From the NCBI GenBank assembly GCA_029378245.1, contig JARKIF010000131.1, positions 1-64,000 of the forward strand: a stretch of 64,000 nt of DNA. Direction: 5' to 3'. Each line of letters opens with the position of its first letter. Position 1 is the stretch's first letter. The notes under the pieces are model-generated. The model was not told the DNA's origin. It was given only the letters and a program-made list of their open reading frames with translations, and did no database searches. The DNA comes from Roridomyces roridus. Its lineage: Eukaryota > Basidiomycota > Agaricomycetes > Agaricales > Mycenaceae. This document shows positions 11,383 to 22,264 of the stretch, one piece after another. A program made the position numbers and the translations under genes.

Positions 11383-11849
11383 GGGTGGATGAGAGAGAAA
11401 GAGGAGGTACTTACCCCAGTCTGGGACTAAGACAGATTGGCGCGACCCCACCTGATCATGGTACAACTGCTTCCGTAGATGGCCCCTTTTCACGTGCGAA
11501 CTGGAACATTCGTGAGCGTCGGTGTGAAGTCGTTGTTGAGATTGGACGCGGAAAGACGCGGAAGGTGACGCAAAAATATTGTAATGGGAGAATGTGGAAG
11601 AGAAGAGTCTACATGTAACTTCGGATCACTTTCGCCTACATATCGAGGATAATCGACTCCGTAGCGAACAGCCGATAAAGCAAAATTGAGCTCTTGGACC
11701 CGTCCTTGTTAAATGCGTAGTTGGGACGCGTCGAGAAAGCAATTCGATTGATCTGCACGTTACCGTTTGCCACCATCACCTGTATATCGACATCTCCCCA
11801 CTCAAAAAGGAGATACTACAGTCTGACTGCGGGAGACTAACCACCCTCC
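11383..11849. other. Intergenic, divergent P450 / capping-protein promoters
   Basis: About 470 bases separate the two divergent start codons. Nothing coding is supported. A purine-rich stretch at about 11383-11415 lies just upstream of the P450 start. Promoters for both genes must lie here, but no specific element is recognised. Confidence 0.4.
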
Positions 11850-13027
11850 ATGAACCCATCCGAGCGCATTGACGCAGCCTGCAGCTTTCTGCTCCAGTCC
11901 CCGCCTGGCGAGATTAACGATGTCCTGAACGGTGGGCATCCCCACTAGCACGTCTCCTTGTCCTGCTCAAACCCCGGCTAGATGTACGCAACATCATATC
12001 GGACGACGACTCCCTTCACGAGGGCGTGCTGCCTGCCCTCAAGGAATACAATTTGACCCAGTTCATGACCGTCGATGTCCCTGGAAGCGACCATCAGGCG
12101 CGTTCTCATCTCTCGCCCAACAACTGAGTTTCAGAATCCGAATAGGCGATCATTAGCGAGGCTGCGCGCGTTGCTGCGACACAAGAGGGCCAGGAGCGAT
12201 TCATAGATCCTCGCTCAAAGACGAGCTTCTTATTCGACCACCTCAGTCTGGAAGCGTCTGATTCACAACCTGCCGAGCCCGACGCCGACTCTGAGCCTTT
12301 TCGGTGCTTATGGTCCCTTTCTCGGTTGCAACACGCTCTGAATGTCGTTTCGCAGAGCTGCGCTCGAGAAGGCTGCATTGACGTATCTATCCGCCCACTT
12401 TCACGATGGTGTCGCAGCCGTATTCGCCGCAAAGGATTCGACGAACAAGTTTACACTCCAGGTTGTGGCCAACAAGTACAACCCCGCGAATTACTGGTGA
12501 GGGTGCTTGTCAATTCCATACTTGAAGATTTACGCCGTTGCCTAGGGCTGGGAGATGGCGCTCAGAGTACACGATCGATCTGAACGAAAACACTGTCCGA
12601 GGCAAAATCCTGGTCAATGTACATTATTACGAGCAAGGCAATGTGCGTGTCTACTTTTGTCTGTCTGAATGACCCTAATTTAACCGCAGGTCCAACTTTC
12701 CACAAGCCACAATGTATCCCTATCGCTTCCTACCGCCGTCGTAACCGCTTCGCCGAGTGCATCTACATCGAAAATCCTCGCACTGATCGAAGATGAGGAG
12801 GGGAAATACCAGACCTCATTAAACGACACGTACCAGGAGATGGGAGAGAAGACATTCAAGGGTCTGCGGCGTGCGTTGCCAGTAACGAAGCAAAAGATCG
12901 ATTGGGATAGGGTCTGGTCACATCCATTCATCTGTTGCTTTCCATCTAATGCATCTTCCAGGCACTCGGGCCGTATAAACTTGGGCAAGAACTCGCGTCG
13001 AGCAAGGGAATGTTCGGAAACTCATAA
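11850..13027 (+). CDS. CAP1: F-actin-capping protein subunit alpha
   Basis: This is one half of the CapZ heterodimer that caps actin barbed ends. The start MNPSERIDAACSFLL is followed by PPGEINDV, which is typical of the family. The C-terminal signature is complete: YNPANYWAGRWRSEYTIDL, ILVNVHYYEQGNVQL, YQEMGEKTFKGLRRALPVT, KIDWDRALGPYKLG. Six introns are inferred. One of them (about 12098-12145) uses a GC donor: exon CAG is followed by GCGCGT, with acceptor AATAG before GCG-ATC-ATT. The protein ends SSKGMFGNS and TAA. No frame breaks. Confidence 0.95.
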
Positions 13028-13158
13028 TGTATCAACAACTTGACAATGTAAACGCCTTTGGAACACACGACTGGAAGAAAGCATAACGCACGACGGCGTC
13101 CAATGAACGTGTTAAAATATCCAAAGTGTACATGACGCTCTTCATCCAAAAAAAAAAT

Positions 13159-13884
13159 CTAGGCCCCTGTAGACACGGGCGCGGAGCGAGGCGTGCGCTC
13201 CGTATACTGGCTCTCGCTGTCTCTCTGCTGAGGTACCCACTGGCCGTGCAACGGCTCCAACAAAGCGTTGTTTGCGAGGATGAAGGTCAAACTGACGGCA
13301 AAATTGAAGGTGACTGAAATCCAGCAGAGCCAGGAAAAAGCGACTATCGCAGAGAGTATGCGACAGGCAGAGAACTCCTGGCAGAAGCCTAGGTTCCCCC
13401 AAAACGACTATACGAGGTCTGAGTTGGGATGCAAGTAATGGACGATGCACACACCGTTGCGATTGCGCTTCCAACAATCCAGAACATCCAGACGACAAAT
13501 AACCCTACAAGTTCTCCGCGGAACGTGGACACGAGATTATTGTCCACACGACGATAAATGGTGCGAATGACATAGACTCCCCATGCCATGGAAAGCATAG
13601 TTGTAACCAAGAGCTCCACGATGTCGGGGTCTGCCTCGAGAGTTGAGAGAGAGAGTCGCCATTTGTACGAGAAGCTCGGGCCTACCGTAGAAATCCCTGC
13701 CTCTGTTCAAAGGGTCTCCCTTGGGGAGATGGTTGGTATACGCGAGTCTGGCAATTGTAAGGCAGAAGAGGATGAATGAAAACAGAACCTGGGTCTACTG
13801 TGAGCGCAGTCTAGCACCGGGGAAGACGACACACACCAAGATGGCATAGGATGCAATCCTAAGAGTCGGCAAGTCGAACGCCAT
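13159..13884 (-). CDS. MARVEL-type four-helix membrane protein
   Basis: This small integral membrane protein has the layout of fungal MARVEL-domain proteins. Segment 1 is FDLPTLRIASYAIL running on through VLFSFILFCLTIARLAY. Segment 2 is VELLVTTMLSMAWGVYVI. Segment 3 is GLFVVWMFWIVGSAIAT. A last hydrophobic stretch, SAIVAFSWLCWISVTFNFAV, ends in LTFILANNALL. Three introns are inferred, and the acceptors at CACAGTAG and GAGGCAG keep the frame. The cytoplasmic tail is short and polar (QQRDSESQYTERTPR). Function is unknown; related proteins act at membrane apposition or vesicle sites. It is convergent with the capping-protein gene. Confidence 0.72.
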
Positions 13885-14100
13885 GGTTCGCGGTCAACGC
13901 AGAAAGGGAGGAGAGTGAACAGTGAACGTGGGAACCATTGCGCGGCAACTGAAGACAGCATATATATCGCGTGGCGACGACGCGTTTGGCGCGGTCACAC
14001 TAAATCACATCACACCCATCTTAAGGCCTAAAGGGGTTTGTAGATTACATCCATCCAATACAATATCTGTGCAAGTCCCAAGGGAAGGAGAGGTTAAAGG

Positions 14101-15238
14101 CTAGTGACTTCGTCCTGCCAACCACTGCAGAACAATGTCGAGGTTGTGCTGGCTCTTCATCGAACACTGAAACAGCAAGGTCAAGGTCATCGTCAACGAG
14201 GCACGAGATGGTCGACAGACCGAGTAGCACTGTGATACACCTATTAGATGGAAGATGAAGGTAACAAAAATACGCACCGAAACAGGTCTGTCGCTGATCT
14301 TGTCCAATTGTCTGAAAGAGCGCGGTCAATATAAGAAACAAAGGGATAAACGGGACACGAACAGGTCCCGGATGAGATCCTTTACGGGGACGTGACCCTC
14401 CAAGTCGTTCTTGTTTCCAAGCTGGTCAGCAGGTCAGCATAAAATGGCTGGAAATATGGAAGCAGAACTGACGACCAGAAGAGGCACTCCTATGAGAGCG
14501 GGTTGCCCCAGTAACTGGTGAAGTTCAAAGCGCGCCGTGTTGAATTTCTCGGGCTGGAAAGGGTCAACATATGGTACTGCGCCGAGGGAGTGCCTACATC
14601 TGCCGAGTCAATGATGAAGCTGTATTGGCAAGTCAGTGCCGGAGAGGACCAAACTGAAACGAGCTGACACTATCGCGTCCACTCCATGACAATACCGCTC
14701 CCACATGGAACGGAATTTGGGTTGGCCTGAGTATGGGTTAGGGAGAGTCGCGCAAAATCATAATGACGGACCAGCAACATCCCATATTTTCAGCGTTACA
14801 TTGCCCTTCCGCACCTATCCTTCATGAGCGTCCATGTCCTTGCTTGGCTGGCTGGAACCAAGAACCTTGCGGAATATAAACCCGACTGTAGGCACAACGT
14901 CCTCACTCCACTGTTGAAACTATAAACTCGAGTCGAAAGGACAGAAGGAGCGTTTTGACTTGGCCGGAACCGATGACGTTTACAAACGAGGTCTTCCCCG
15001 AGGCCTGGGGAGGGATTGAGCAAAGGTGTCCAAGTTGCAAGGGTTAGATGTACTTGGAGGCCGACAATGGCTGTCGCGCGGTTGTCATAAACTGCTTTCG
15101 CGTAATGAAATTCACGGACCAATTTCGGCGGTTTTCGACAGAAAGAAACTGGTGAAATTGTGGTCAGCGAGAGCGAGCGAAAGGGTATTGAGCCTACCTG
15201 GCAAACCATTGGAACAGGTTGGAAAAGAAACTGGCCAT
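14101..15238 (-). CDS. ARL8: ARL8-type small GTPase, 13 exons
   Basis: This Arf-like GTPase belongs to the ARL8 family, which links lysosome/vacuole-type membranes to motors and tethers. The spliced protein is about 180 residues. It contains an amphipathic N-terminus MASFFSNLFQWFAS, the P-loop GLQASGKTS, switch I DVVPTVGFIFRKVRKGNV, switch II WDVAGQPKFRSMWERYC, LGNKNDL and a C-terminal SQHNLDIVLQWL helix, all typical of ARL8. The gene is extremely split: about 13 exons in 1.1 kb. These include a 17-base exon (AIVGLQ part), an exon of about 22 bases (FIIDSAD) and a 9-base exon encoding C-Y-S. The usual N after GF in switch I is I here (GFIF). It is divergent from PET127, with 76 bases between start codons. 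Confidence 0.9.
14221..14229 (-). other. ARL8: 9-base microexon of ARL8
   Basis: On the minus strand the sequence runs acceptor CACAG, TGCTACTCG, donor GTCTGT. The three codons C-Y-S restore the family pattern: the preceding exon ends in DRPVS and the next begins CSMKSQHN, matching the ARL8 pattern V-S-C-Y-S-x-S. Skipping the microexon keeps the frame but removes three conserved residues before the guanine-binding region. Confidence 0.8.
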
Positions 15239-15314
15239 GGAGGGAGAAGCAAGTGAAATGTGCCTCACGTGCCCGGTGCCATCAATCCCGTCTTGTCTTT
15301 TCGCGGTCGCGTCG

Positions 15315-17834
15315 ATGAAGCGGACCCTGGGGCAGCAACTCAGGCATGCTTCCACCCTCTCGGAGCGACTCAGAAAGCATTCGGAATCGAGGCGGCTGCC
15401 TATCTTAACCGCAAAGAAGGCCATTAAACGAACACAAGCAAAGACAGACCAATTCCTTCGCACTCTGAGCGACGCAGTCTTGCCCGCAACCCCCCTCTAC
15501 ACAGGAGAAGAACACAGCGGCTGGAAGTCAGAAGAGTGGAAGGATGACTGGGGACCCGATAGTAAGTCGCCAGTCGTTTCGCGAAAACCCGCGTTACAGT
15601 CTACAGAGCTTGTACCGAACGCAAAAGACTCGTACCGACAAAAGCCTCCACATATCGGTGGAAAACCGAAGAGGAAAGGTCCATATCAAGGCCGCACCGA
15701 AACGCGCGCCCCACTAGCATACACGCGGAAAATTGAAGGACTCATTGACCCATTCGACGAGCCAGTCCTGCAAGGTTCTTTAAACTCGTTACACCACTGT
15801 GTTTCCTCTCAAATTCTCCAGATCTCCCCCCGCCCTCGGAACACAAACCCATCTCAATACTCCAACACGGCCTGGAACGTGTTTTATTCAAGTTGGTTCA
15901 GCAGCCCTCGTCTCCGCGAGGTTATTAATCGGATTCGCAGCCCTGGAGTCCACTGGGTACAAGATCCTAGATCACGGGTCTATAACTTTCCACCACACCT
16001 GGAGAATATCCCCAAGGTCACCGATTTTGCTTTTGAGCGCCTGCCAGGTTTCGTCAAAAGTTCACGGGATGAAGTGTGTTCACATTCTATCTTCTAAACC
16101 TGATTCTAATATTTTACGAATAGGATCTAAGATCTTTGGCAAAGCGTCAGGACCGTCGTTTCGCCGGCTCGACCTCGTCGCTTACAGGAATGCTCGGCCA
16201 TTGTTATTTTCTAATATCCGAACACAAGACCGTCGATATAAGCTGTCTAAGCCAGCCCTTTCAGAGCCAAGTATGGGTCCTGTATCCATTTTTCTTGCGA
16301 AAATAATTGCTTGCAGGAAAAAAACTTCACCCCTGGCCAACGTATGCCGACGTCTGTCTTGTTCAACTATAAAGATGGGGTGTACGCCGTCGACTCTGAT
16401 TCCGAGGATGCATCGAAGAATATTCTGACCTGGCTCGTACGTGTTTCGAGTTGCTCTGAATCACCACTCATTCTATCCAGGGAACGCTTCTGGAGAAGTT
16501 TTTGACCATGTCAAAAGCTGAGTTTGGTACATATCTGCGGTCTTCTCCGGCTGTAGAGGGTCAGGACGATCCTACAAGAGAGGCCTATCGATATTCCCAG
16601 TCTGAAAAATTCGTGATGCGCTCGCAACTGGACGGTGTCGATACACGGCTTCCGGGAACGGGTGTCTTTGACATCAAGACCCGTGCTTGCTTACCAGTCC
16701 GCATGGATATCCTCAACTGGGAGGAAAACTCTGGATACATGATCAAAACTGCTCAAGGCCTGGTGGAAAGCTTTGAACGGGAGTACTATGATCTGATTCG
16801 GTCTGCTTTCCTCAAATATGGGTGCGTAGCTTGCTCCAAAATCATCTTCGCCTCATTCAAGATTTCAGTTTCCAAGTGCGAATCGGGAACATGGACGGTG
16901 TTATAGTCGCGTATCACAACACCGCCAGGATGTTTGGTTTCCAATATGTCTCCCTAGACGAGATGGACGAACGTCTATTCGGCTCAGAACCAGGGGCAGG
17001 TGACCGAGTTTTCCAGAAATGCGTCGGTCTTCTGGAGTCCATCGCACCTGAGATAGCGCAGTGTTTCCCGGAGCAGGTCAGTTTCATAGCCGTATTCATC
17101 TGTACCGCATTCTGAGGTGGAACAGTCTGTCAAGTGCACCTTTGAATGCGAAGAGTCTGAGAAAGAGCTCAACATCTGGGTGCAGCCGGCGGACTGGGAA
17201 CCGACCGACGATGAATTGGAGCCACCGATCAAGCAGCTGGTTGTTCGAGTTCAGAGTTTCCTAAATGACTCACCTGTCGCTGGTCCTCGCGCTGTCTCTT
17301 CGCCAGCGTCGATGCCATGTATGTGATTCTCTACCAAACTATTCAAACTAACAAATTTCTTCAGGGACACTTCATTGGACCCTCGTCCACCTGTCGGACA
17401 GTCAGCAGGAAATCAGGAAGAATTTGGCCCGCTGTATGGAGCGTAAATTCCGTGCCTACAGCCTTCCTACGGGCGTAAGCTTCGAAGATCTGCCCCAGTT
17501 CTGGAGCGATCTGAACTTTGGCGGGGAGCAAAAGCCATCTACGGAAGCTGGCGCTGAAGAGCAGGAACCCGCAGCGGATTTCGACCCGGGAAAATTCCGT
17601 CTGCCGAACCCCCGTGTTCTGAAGCTCAGGGACCTTGCACGCTCTGGACGCGAATTTTCAGAGATGCGCGAGCAAGCAGAGGCTGGGAAGAAAAAGGTTG
17701 TTCTTGGGGAACCGAGTGGTTTCTCGGAGAACGAGTTGGACGAGTACCAGGCTGAGGAAGATCGGGACCAGGAGCAGGTGGCCGACCTGGACCCAAGTGA
17801 GCTAGAAGGCGAGGTCCCCAAGGGGACATCCTAA
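15315..17834 (+). CDS. PET127: Pet127 family mitochondrial RNA-processing protein
   Basis: Pet127 is a mitochondrial inner-membrane-associated protein that promotes 5'-end processing and turnover of mitochondrial RNAs; its family belongs to the PD-(D/E)XK nuclease fold. The ATG at 15315 (MKRTLGQQLRHASTLSERL) gives a good presequence. An earlier in-frame ATG at 15219 would overlap the ARL8 start. Family blocks appear in order across short introns: SILQHGLERVLFNPGVHW, RSRVYNFPPHLENIPKV, FAFERLPGFVKSSRDE, VLFNYKDGVYAVDSD, MRSQLDGVDTRLPGTGVFDI (nuclease-core D and the T-x-x-F-D-I-K-T strand), RMDILNWEENSGYMI, FEREYYDLIRSAFLKYG and IGNMDGVIVAYHNT. The acidic C-terminal tail ends EGEVPKGTS. No frame breaks. 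Confidence 0.93.
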
Positions 17835-17927
17835 ACGGTTAATCTTACATTATTTCACTGTACAATAATCCCACTTGTATCAATACACTGTTGCTCACCG
17901 TATTTGCGTTTGTCCTCACCCTCGATC

Positions 17928-18864
17928 ATGTCTTCTCGAAACTCAACACAGGCTGCACCTACGATATCCGCCAGCTCCCTTGTTCCTCAGAATCTCCTCG
18001 CGTTAGCAGACCCTCCCGTGCGCCAGATTGATGGGGCCGTCATGGACTATTTCCTCATTGAAGTGGTCAACACTCTGCGCGCCTCTGCGGCCGTGGCCAC
18101 CGAACGCGCCAAGAAGATTGAGGCGGAGATGGTCGAGGCCGGGCTCATTCCGGCTCCCTCTGCAACTCCAGCTCAGCCCTTGAAGAAGGATGCAGCGTCT
18201 GCCCGGGATTCTGTTACGAGCTTGAATTCAAGAGCGAGCACTGCTGGTGGGCGGACGGGATCGGCGGATGAAGCAGAGGAAGCAGTGCGCTCGAGGCTGG
18301 AGGCTATCGGCCAGCACGTCGGCGCCAACTTTACGGAACGGTGGGTGCATTCGTTCGTTCGTTCAGCACACATCTTCAATATTCAGGTTGTGTCGCGACC
18401 GCGCACTGTTCGGCGAGACCCTCGACGCAATCAAGTTTGTTTGCAAGGATATATGGGCTGCGTGCTGGGACAAGCAAGTCGATAACTTGCGTACAAACCA
18501 TCGCGTATGTATCCGTATGTGACTGGGCCAAACTCTGACTCTCCACTTCAGGGCGTTTACGTTCTACAAGACAACTCTTTCAAGCCCGTGTCCCGCATTT
18601 CTTCATGGGAGGGTCGAGCCGACGCGATTAGACGAGCGAAATTGGTGCGTACTGCATGGGCCCATGTTCGTAGGCTCACTGTTTCGTAGTATGCTGCTAT
18701 GCCTGCGGGAATTATACGCGGAGCACTATCCAGGCTAGGATTCCAGACCACTGTATCACCCGAAATAACTTCGCTACCACAATGTGCGTTGACTTGCTTC
18801 ATTCTCTGCGCGTTCTAAGCTTGTGATAGGTACTTTCCAAGTAAAACTACCAAAAGGGACGTGA
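17928..18864 (+). CDS. TRS33: TRAPP complex subunit 6 (Trs33)
   Basis: This small subunit belongs to the TRAPP tethering complexes and Rab guanine-exchange machinery at the Golgi. The N-terminal domain has the family start QIDGAVMDYFLIEVVNTL. A low-complexity insert rich in A, S and T (about residues 60-110) follows. The conserved ALFGETLDAIKFVCKDIW and WAACWDKQVDNLRTNHRGVY come next, then LSRLGFQTTVSPEITSLP and the terminal strand CTFQVKLPKG, ending in TGA 18862-18864. Four introns are inferred, the last one splicing inside a codon (CAA-T / GT-ACT). The order and length fit TRAPPC6 apart from the insert. Confidence 0.92.
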
Positions 18865-18977
18865 TTCCCTGTGTATTAGAACACGCGTGAAGCAACCAAT
18901 TTATACTGGTACAAAACATTATTACACTAATCTTCAGGTTATATAGGCGGTATAAATTATAATGGCTCGCCGACAGC

Positions 18978-19666
18978 TCAAGCAGCCGCTGAGATAGGTG
19001 CGGTCTGCGTTGTAACTGGGGTCGCGACTGTGCTGGGATCTTTGAACAAGCATGGCCCGACTGTGTCTTCATGGAGAGTTATCGCAGCCATGACAAGCCC
19101 AGGCAAGTTATGCAGTGCCTTGTGGCGGTATACACAACGCTCGGCGAGCAGCGCGTCGTCCTCGATCATTTTGACGACCGCATCGTCCTCTGCGCCAGGC
19201 TGGATCCATATGGCGAAGACGCCCAACTCCTTGGCCTCCTTCAAGATCTCGAGGGTGACCTGAACGCCAACTGTTAACGGGCCTGATACGTGCTTCAGAG
19301 TTCTTACTCACCTGGGGAGGTACAACGATCGAAATAGCAGTGTGTGTTGGGTCAGGGAGTTCGGAGAGCGTTTTCAAGCATCTGATATTTTGGATCTCCG
19401 TGGCATTGGGATTGACGGGGACGACGTCTTTGTTGTGGTCGACCAACCACTTGAGCGCCTGGAAATAACAAGTTTAGGCACATCGCATCAGACCCAAAAT
19501 GGGCATGACCGACCTTGAATCCATTTTTGGTGGACGTAGTGGATGCCCCGACCACGGCAAACTTGGGGGCTGATAAAAACCGAGCCTCCTTTTGTTCGAG
19601 AGTGGTGTCGATGGCTGGGAGCGTAGAAGTAGGAGCGGTAGTGGTAGTGGTAGTGGTAGTGGCCAT
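18978..19666 (-). CDS. CoA-binding Rossmann-fold protein
   Basis: This is a single-domain protein of the CoA_binding (YccU / succinyl-CoA-ligase-like) family. The start ATG at 19666 is followed by a run of threonines encoded by a GGTAGT-type repeat. The Rossmann core then reads FAVVGASTTSTKNGFK, VVPVNPNATEI, ISIVVPPQVTLEILKEAKEL, AIWIQPGAEDDAVV and a C-terminal acidic-aromatic region (LLAERCVYRHKALHNL). Family members bind CoA, but their reaction is mostly unknown. Two introns are inferred. A further upstream extension of the ORF is open but begins without a convincing start. Confidence 0.82.
19636..19663. repeat. GGTAGT hexanucleotide microsatellite in coding sequence
   Basis: Four units of GGTAGT with a partial end lie directly after the start codon of the CoA-binding gene. 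On the minus strand they encode a run of eight threonines. Such a repeat is expected to vary in length between strains. Confidence 0.75.
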
Positions 19667-20652
19667 TTGGTGGGATGTGAATGGAGCTGTGACTCGGACG
19701 GGAGCGAATTTATATTTTTCTCGTCTGCTGTCACGGTCAGGCGCGGGATACACAGCCTACCCGGGATCCTCATGCTCTCCCGTTTTCACCTTGTTCCCCG
19801 TCAGAACAATAGCACTGCAAAGATAGATGGAGAGATGATCTACGGGCTGATCTACCGCCCGGCGGTGTCGTCGCTTGACAACATTCATTGATAGTAAGAA
19901 ATTGTTCCTGGAAAGTCTGTAAGTACCTGAACATCTGCATGGGCAGGCGCTACCTTAGACTGGGACATAGTAGCGATGTCATCGGTGGAAAGTCCCAAGT
20001 ATATACCTTTGTGTCTTTGGAAAGTACAATTCGACCCATATCGGATCGCCGAGTAAAAAGCGCCCAAGAACGCATCTTGCTGTGTTCGCCGTTCGGTGTC
20101 TTGCTTCCGGAGGCAGCTTACCTCCGACAAAAGACTCTCCGAACTCCATGACCAAAAAAATGTATTGCGCGAAGCGAGTGTGTTTCAAGAGAGACCCGGG
20201 ACTACGCCCAACGGAGAGTCATTCAATTGATTGCTGCAGGCAAAGAACAGAGAGTGCAGATCGTTCCGTTAGGTCTGTGTAGAGGCGCGGAATAGAATCT
20301 TGTTTCGGCCAATGAGATCAGGCGCTTGCGAAACACCAGGCTAAGAGGCGGAGTGTGAATAGATATCGCCAAGCATTCGGGAGATGGAACTGGGTAACAG
20401 GCGCTGTTGAGACTATAGCTGTGATTGAGCTGTGAGCAAGCTGTGGGTGCTGTTGAGCCAAGTTTGCCGTGATGGCCGGCAATCGTTCCGTCTTCGAGCC
20501 AAAAACGGCTTGCTCACTCAGGCTGGTGGTGTCGCCATTGCTGCTCATCCCATTCATATGAATCTGATTGGTACGCCGCGTCTCAGCACTAGTCCTAGTT
20601 GGCCGTCTTGTATCCGCTGCCCTCTTCCACCAGACATTGGACTAATTGGACT
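19667..20652. other. Intergenic, nearly 1 kb
   Basis: This is the longest non-coding stretch in the window, between divergent genes (CoA-binding and PIN-like). The short ORFs on both strands have no recognisable motif and atypical composition. I see no RNA gene or transposon remnant. It presumably carries both promoters. Confidence 0.45.
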
Positions 20653-22121
20653 ATGAACGCGGATATTCTGCTCTCTTCATCCAAGGCCTCTGGCGCCGTG
20701 ATCTTGGTCCTGATCTATGGGTACTTGATGCGCCGGTGTGAGTTTTAACTCCTCCCTCCCCGAGTATACGATTTATTGGGCTAGTTGGGGTCATCTCGAG
20801 GGAAGGAGAGAATGTGAGTGCACCTTGCAAGCACCTTGTGTGATTTGAGGTCGGGGTGCTCATCTGTCAAGTAGAATATCAGCCGATTATGCAGCAGAGT
20901 GTTCCTCCCCGCGCTGCTGTTCACTGAAATTGGGCCATTGGCGACTGTGGCAAATCTGAAGAACTGTGCGCGTTTTCTGTTATGGGTCGTGTCTTGTTGA
21001 CGTGGGGTATAGACTGGCCAATCGTCCCACTGTCGGTTCTCTTCCAGCTCATAGCCTTCGGGGTAGCGCTGGCGGGGAAGATGGCTGGAATGCCTCAGCA
21101 TTATGTGCCGATGTTCATCTTTAATAATGTGCGTTTCCACCTCACCAACGCCGCGCTGAGCTTAATCTTACTCAGGTCACGTCGCTCCCCCTTCTTCTAC
21201 TCAGCTCTCTGGCGGCCACGGGAGGATTAGACACATTTATAACGGGCGAACATACGCGCGAGTCGCTCGTCAGGACGGGTAGGGTGTATATTTTGATTAA
21301 TGCGCTGGTGGGGAACCTCACAAGGTTTGCTTTGGGGCCTTGTTCGTACTATCTCGCTTGCTTTTACATTCGATTTTCTTACGAGCCCTCTAGATTTGAT
21401 GAAAGCCCGCGATTCGAGCTATGGAGACATTGCTCTGGCCGATGAGCACACGGAACGTCCATCCGTTCAGCAACGGATTGTCGACGGCCTTGACACCGTT
21501 AGAAAAAACATGAATCCGCCCCTTAGTGGTGGCCTTCTCGCCGTCTGTGTTGGCATTATTCCTTGGTTCCATAGAGAGCTTTTCAGCTCTGGATTCTTGT
21601 CTCCGATATCTGAGAGCCTAAACAATCTCGGAAAGTTGTTCAGCGCGCTACAGATGCTTGTCCGTAAGTGCCTTGTTCTCTCCGTTTCGCGGTACCCATC
21701 CCGATTTTCAGTTGGGGCGCATCTGTACTCGAAGAAGGGATCGAAAGCACAACCTTTCCTGCTGGCCTGGCTCTTCACTTATAGATTCGTTATTGCTCCA
21801 GCCATCTCGATCACCGTCGTGTATACCATTGGGACGAGGTGATTTGGCTTCAAGTGGCATTCACTCTTACTAACTCAATACCATAGGTGGCCTAATTTTC
21901 TCGGCAACGACCCAATGCTCTACTTTGTAATTGCCATGTCCAACGTTGGCCCGCCCGCACTGACGCTTTCGGCGGTCGCTGCCATGGCCGAGTTGGTGGA
22001 AGAGGTGGAAGGCGAGGTGTCCCGTATACTGACGGCGTCGTACACGGTTTCACCTCTGATAGCTCTGCCTGTGAGCGTTGCCATATGGATGGTCACTCGG
22101 CTAGGTGTCGGTAGTTACTAG
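20653..22121 (+). CDS. PIN-like auxin-efflux-carrier family transporter (one frame break)
   Basis: This ten-helix membrane protein belongs to the auxin efflux carrier / PIN-LIKES family; fungal members include Ecm3-type ER proteins of unknown substrate. The first helix is SGAVILVLIYGYL. An exon then reads SRVFLPALLFTEIGPLATVA, the conserved family block with L-P and F. Next come a helix at VPLSVLFQLIAFGVALAG, a hydrophilic loop with the NALVGNLTRFALGP motif, then GGLLAVCVGIIPWFH, AWLFTYRFVIAPAISITVVY, and the signature DPMLYFVIAMSNVGPPALT. The end is TRLGVGSY. One base is missing from a T run at about 20971-20976 (CGTTTTCTG): without it the reading leaves frame at KNCARF. All other introns splice cleanly. 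Confidence 0.85.
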
Positions 22122-22264
22122 TGTTGTTTCTTGTTTAGCTCTCATTTTGAAACGCGTCTGCCACGTGATCGCATCCAACTTGCGTTTTCGCCAGTGCTCG
22201 ACATCCCCTCGACCGTCCTTGACGGTATCCCGACTCACACTACAGGCTGACTGTGGTCATCGCC

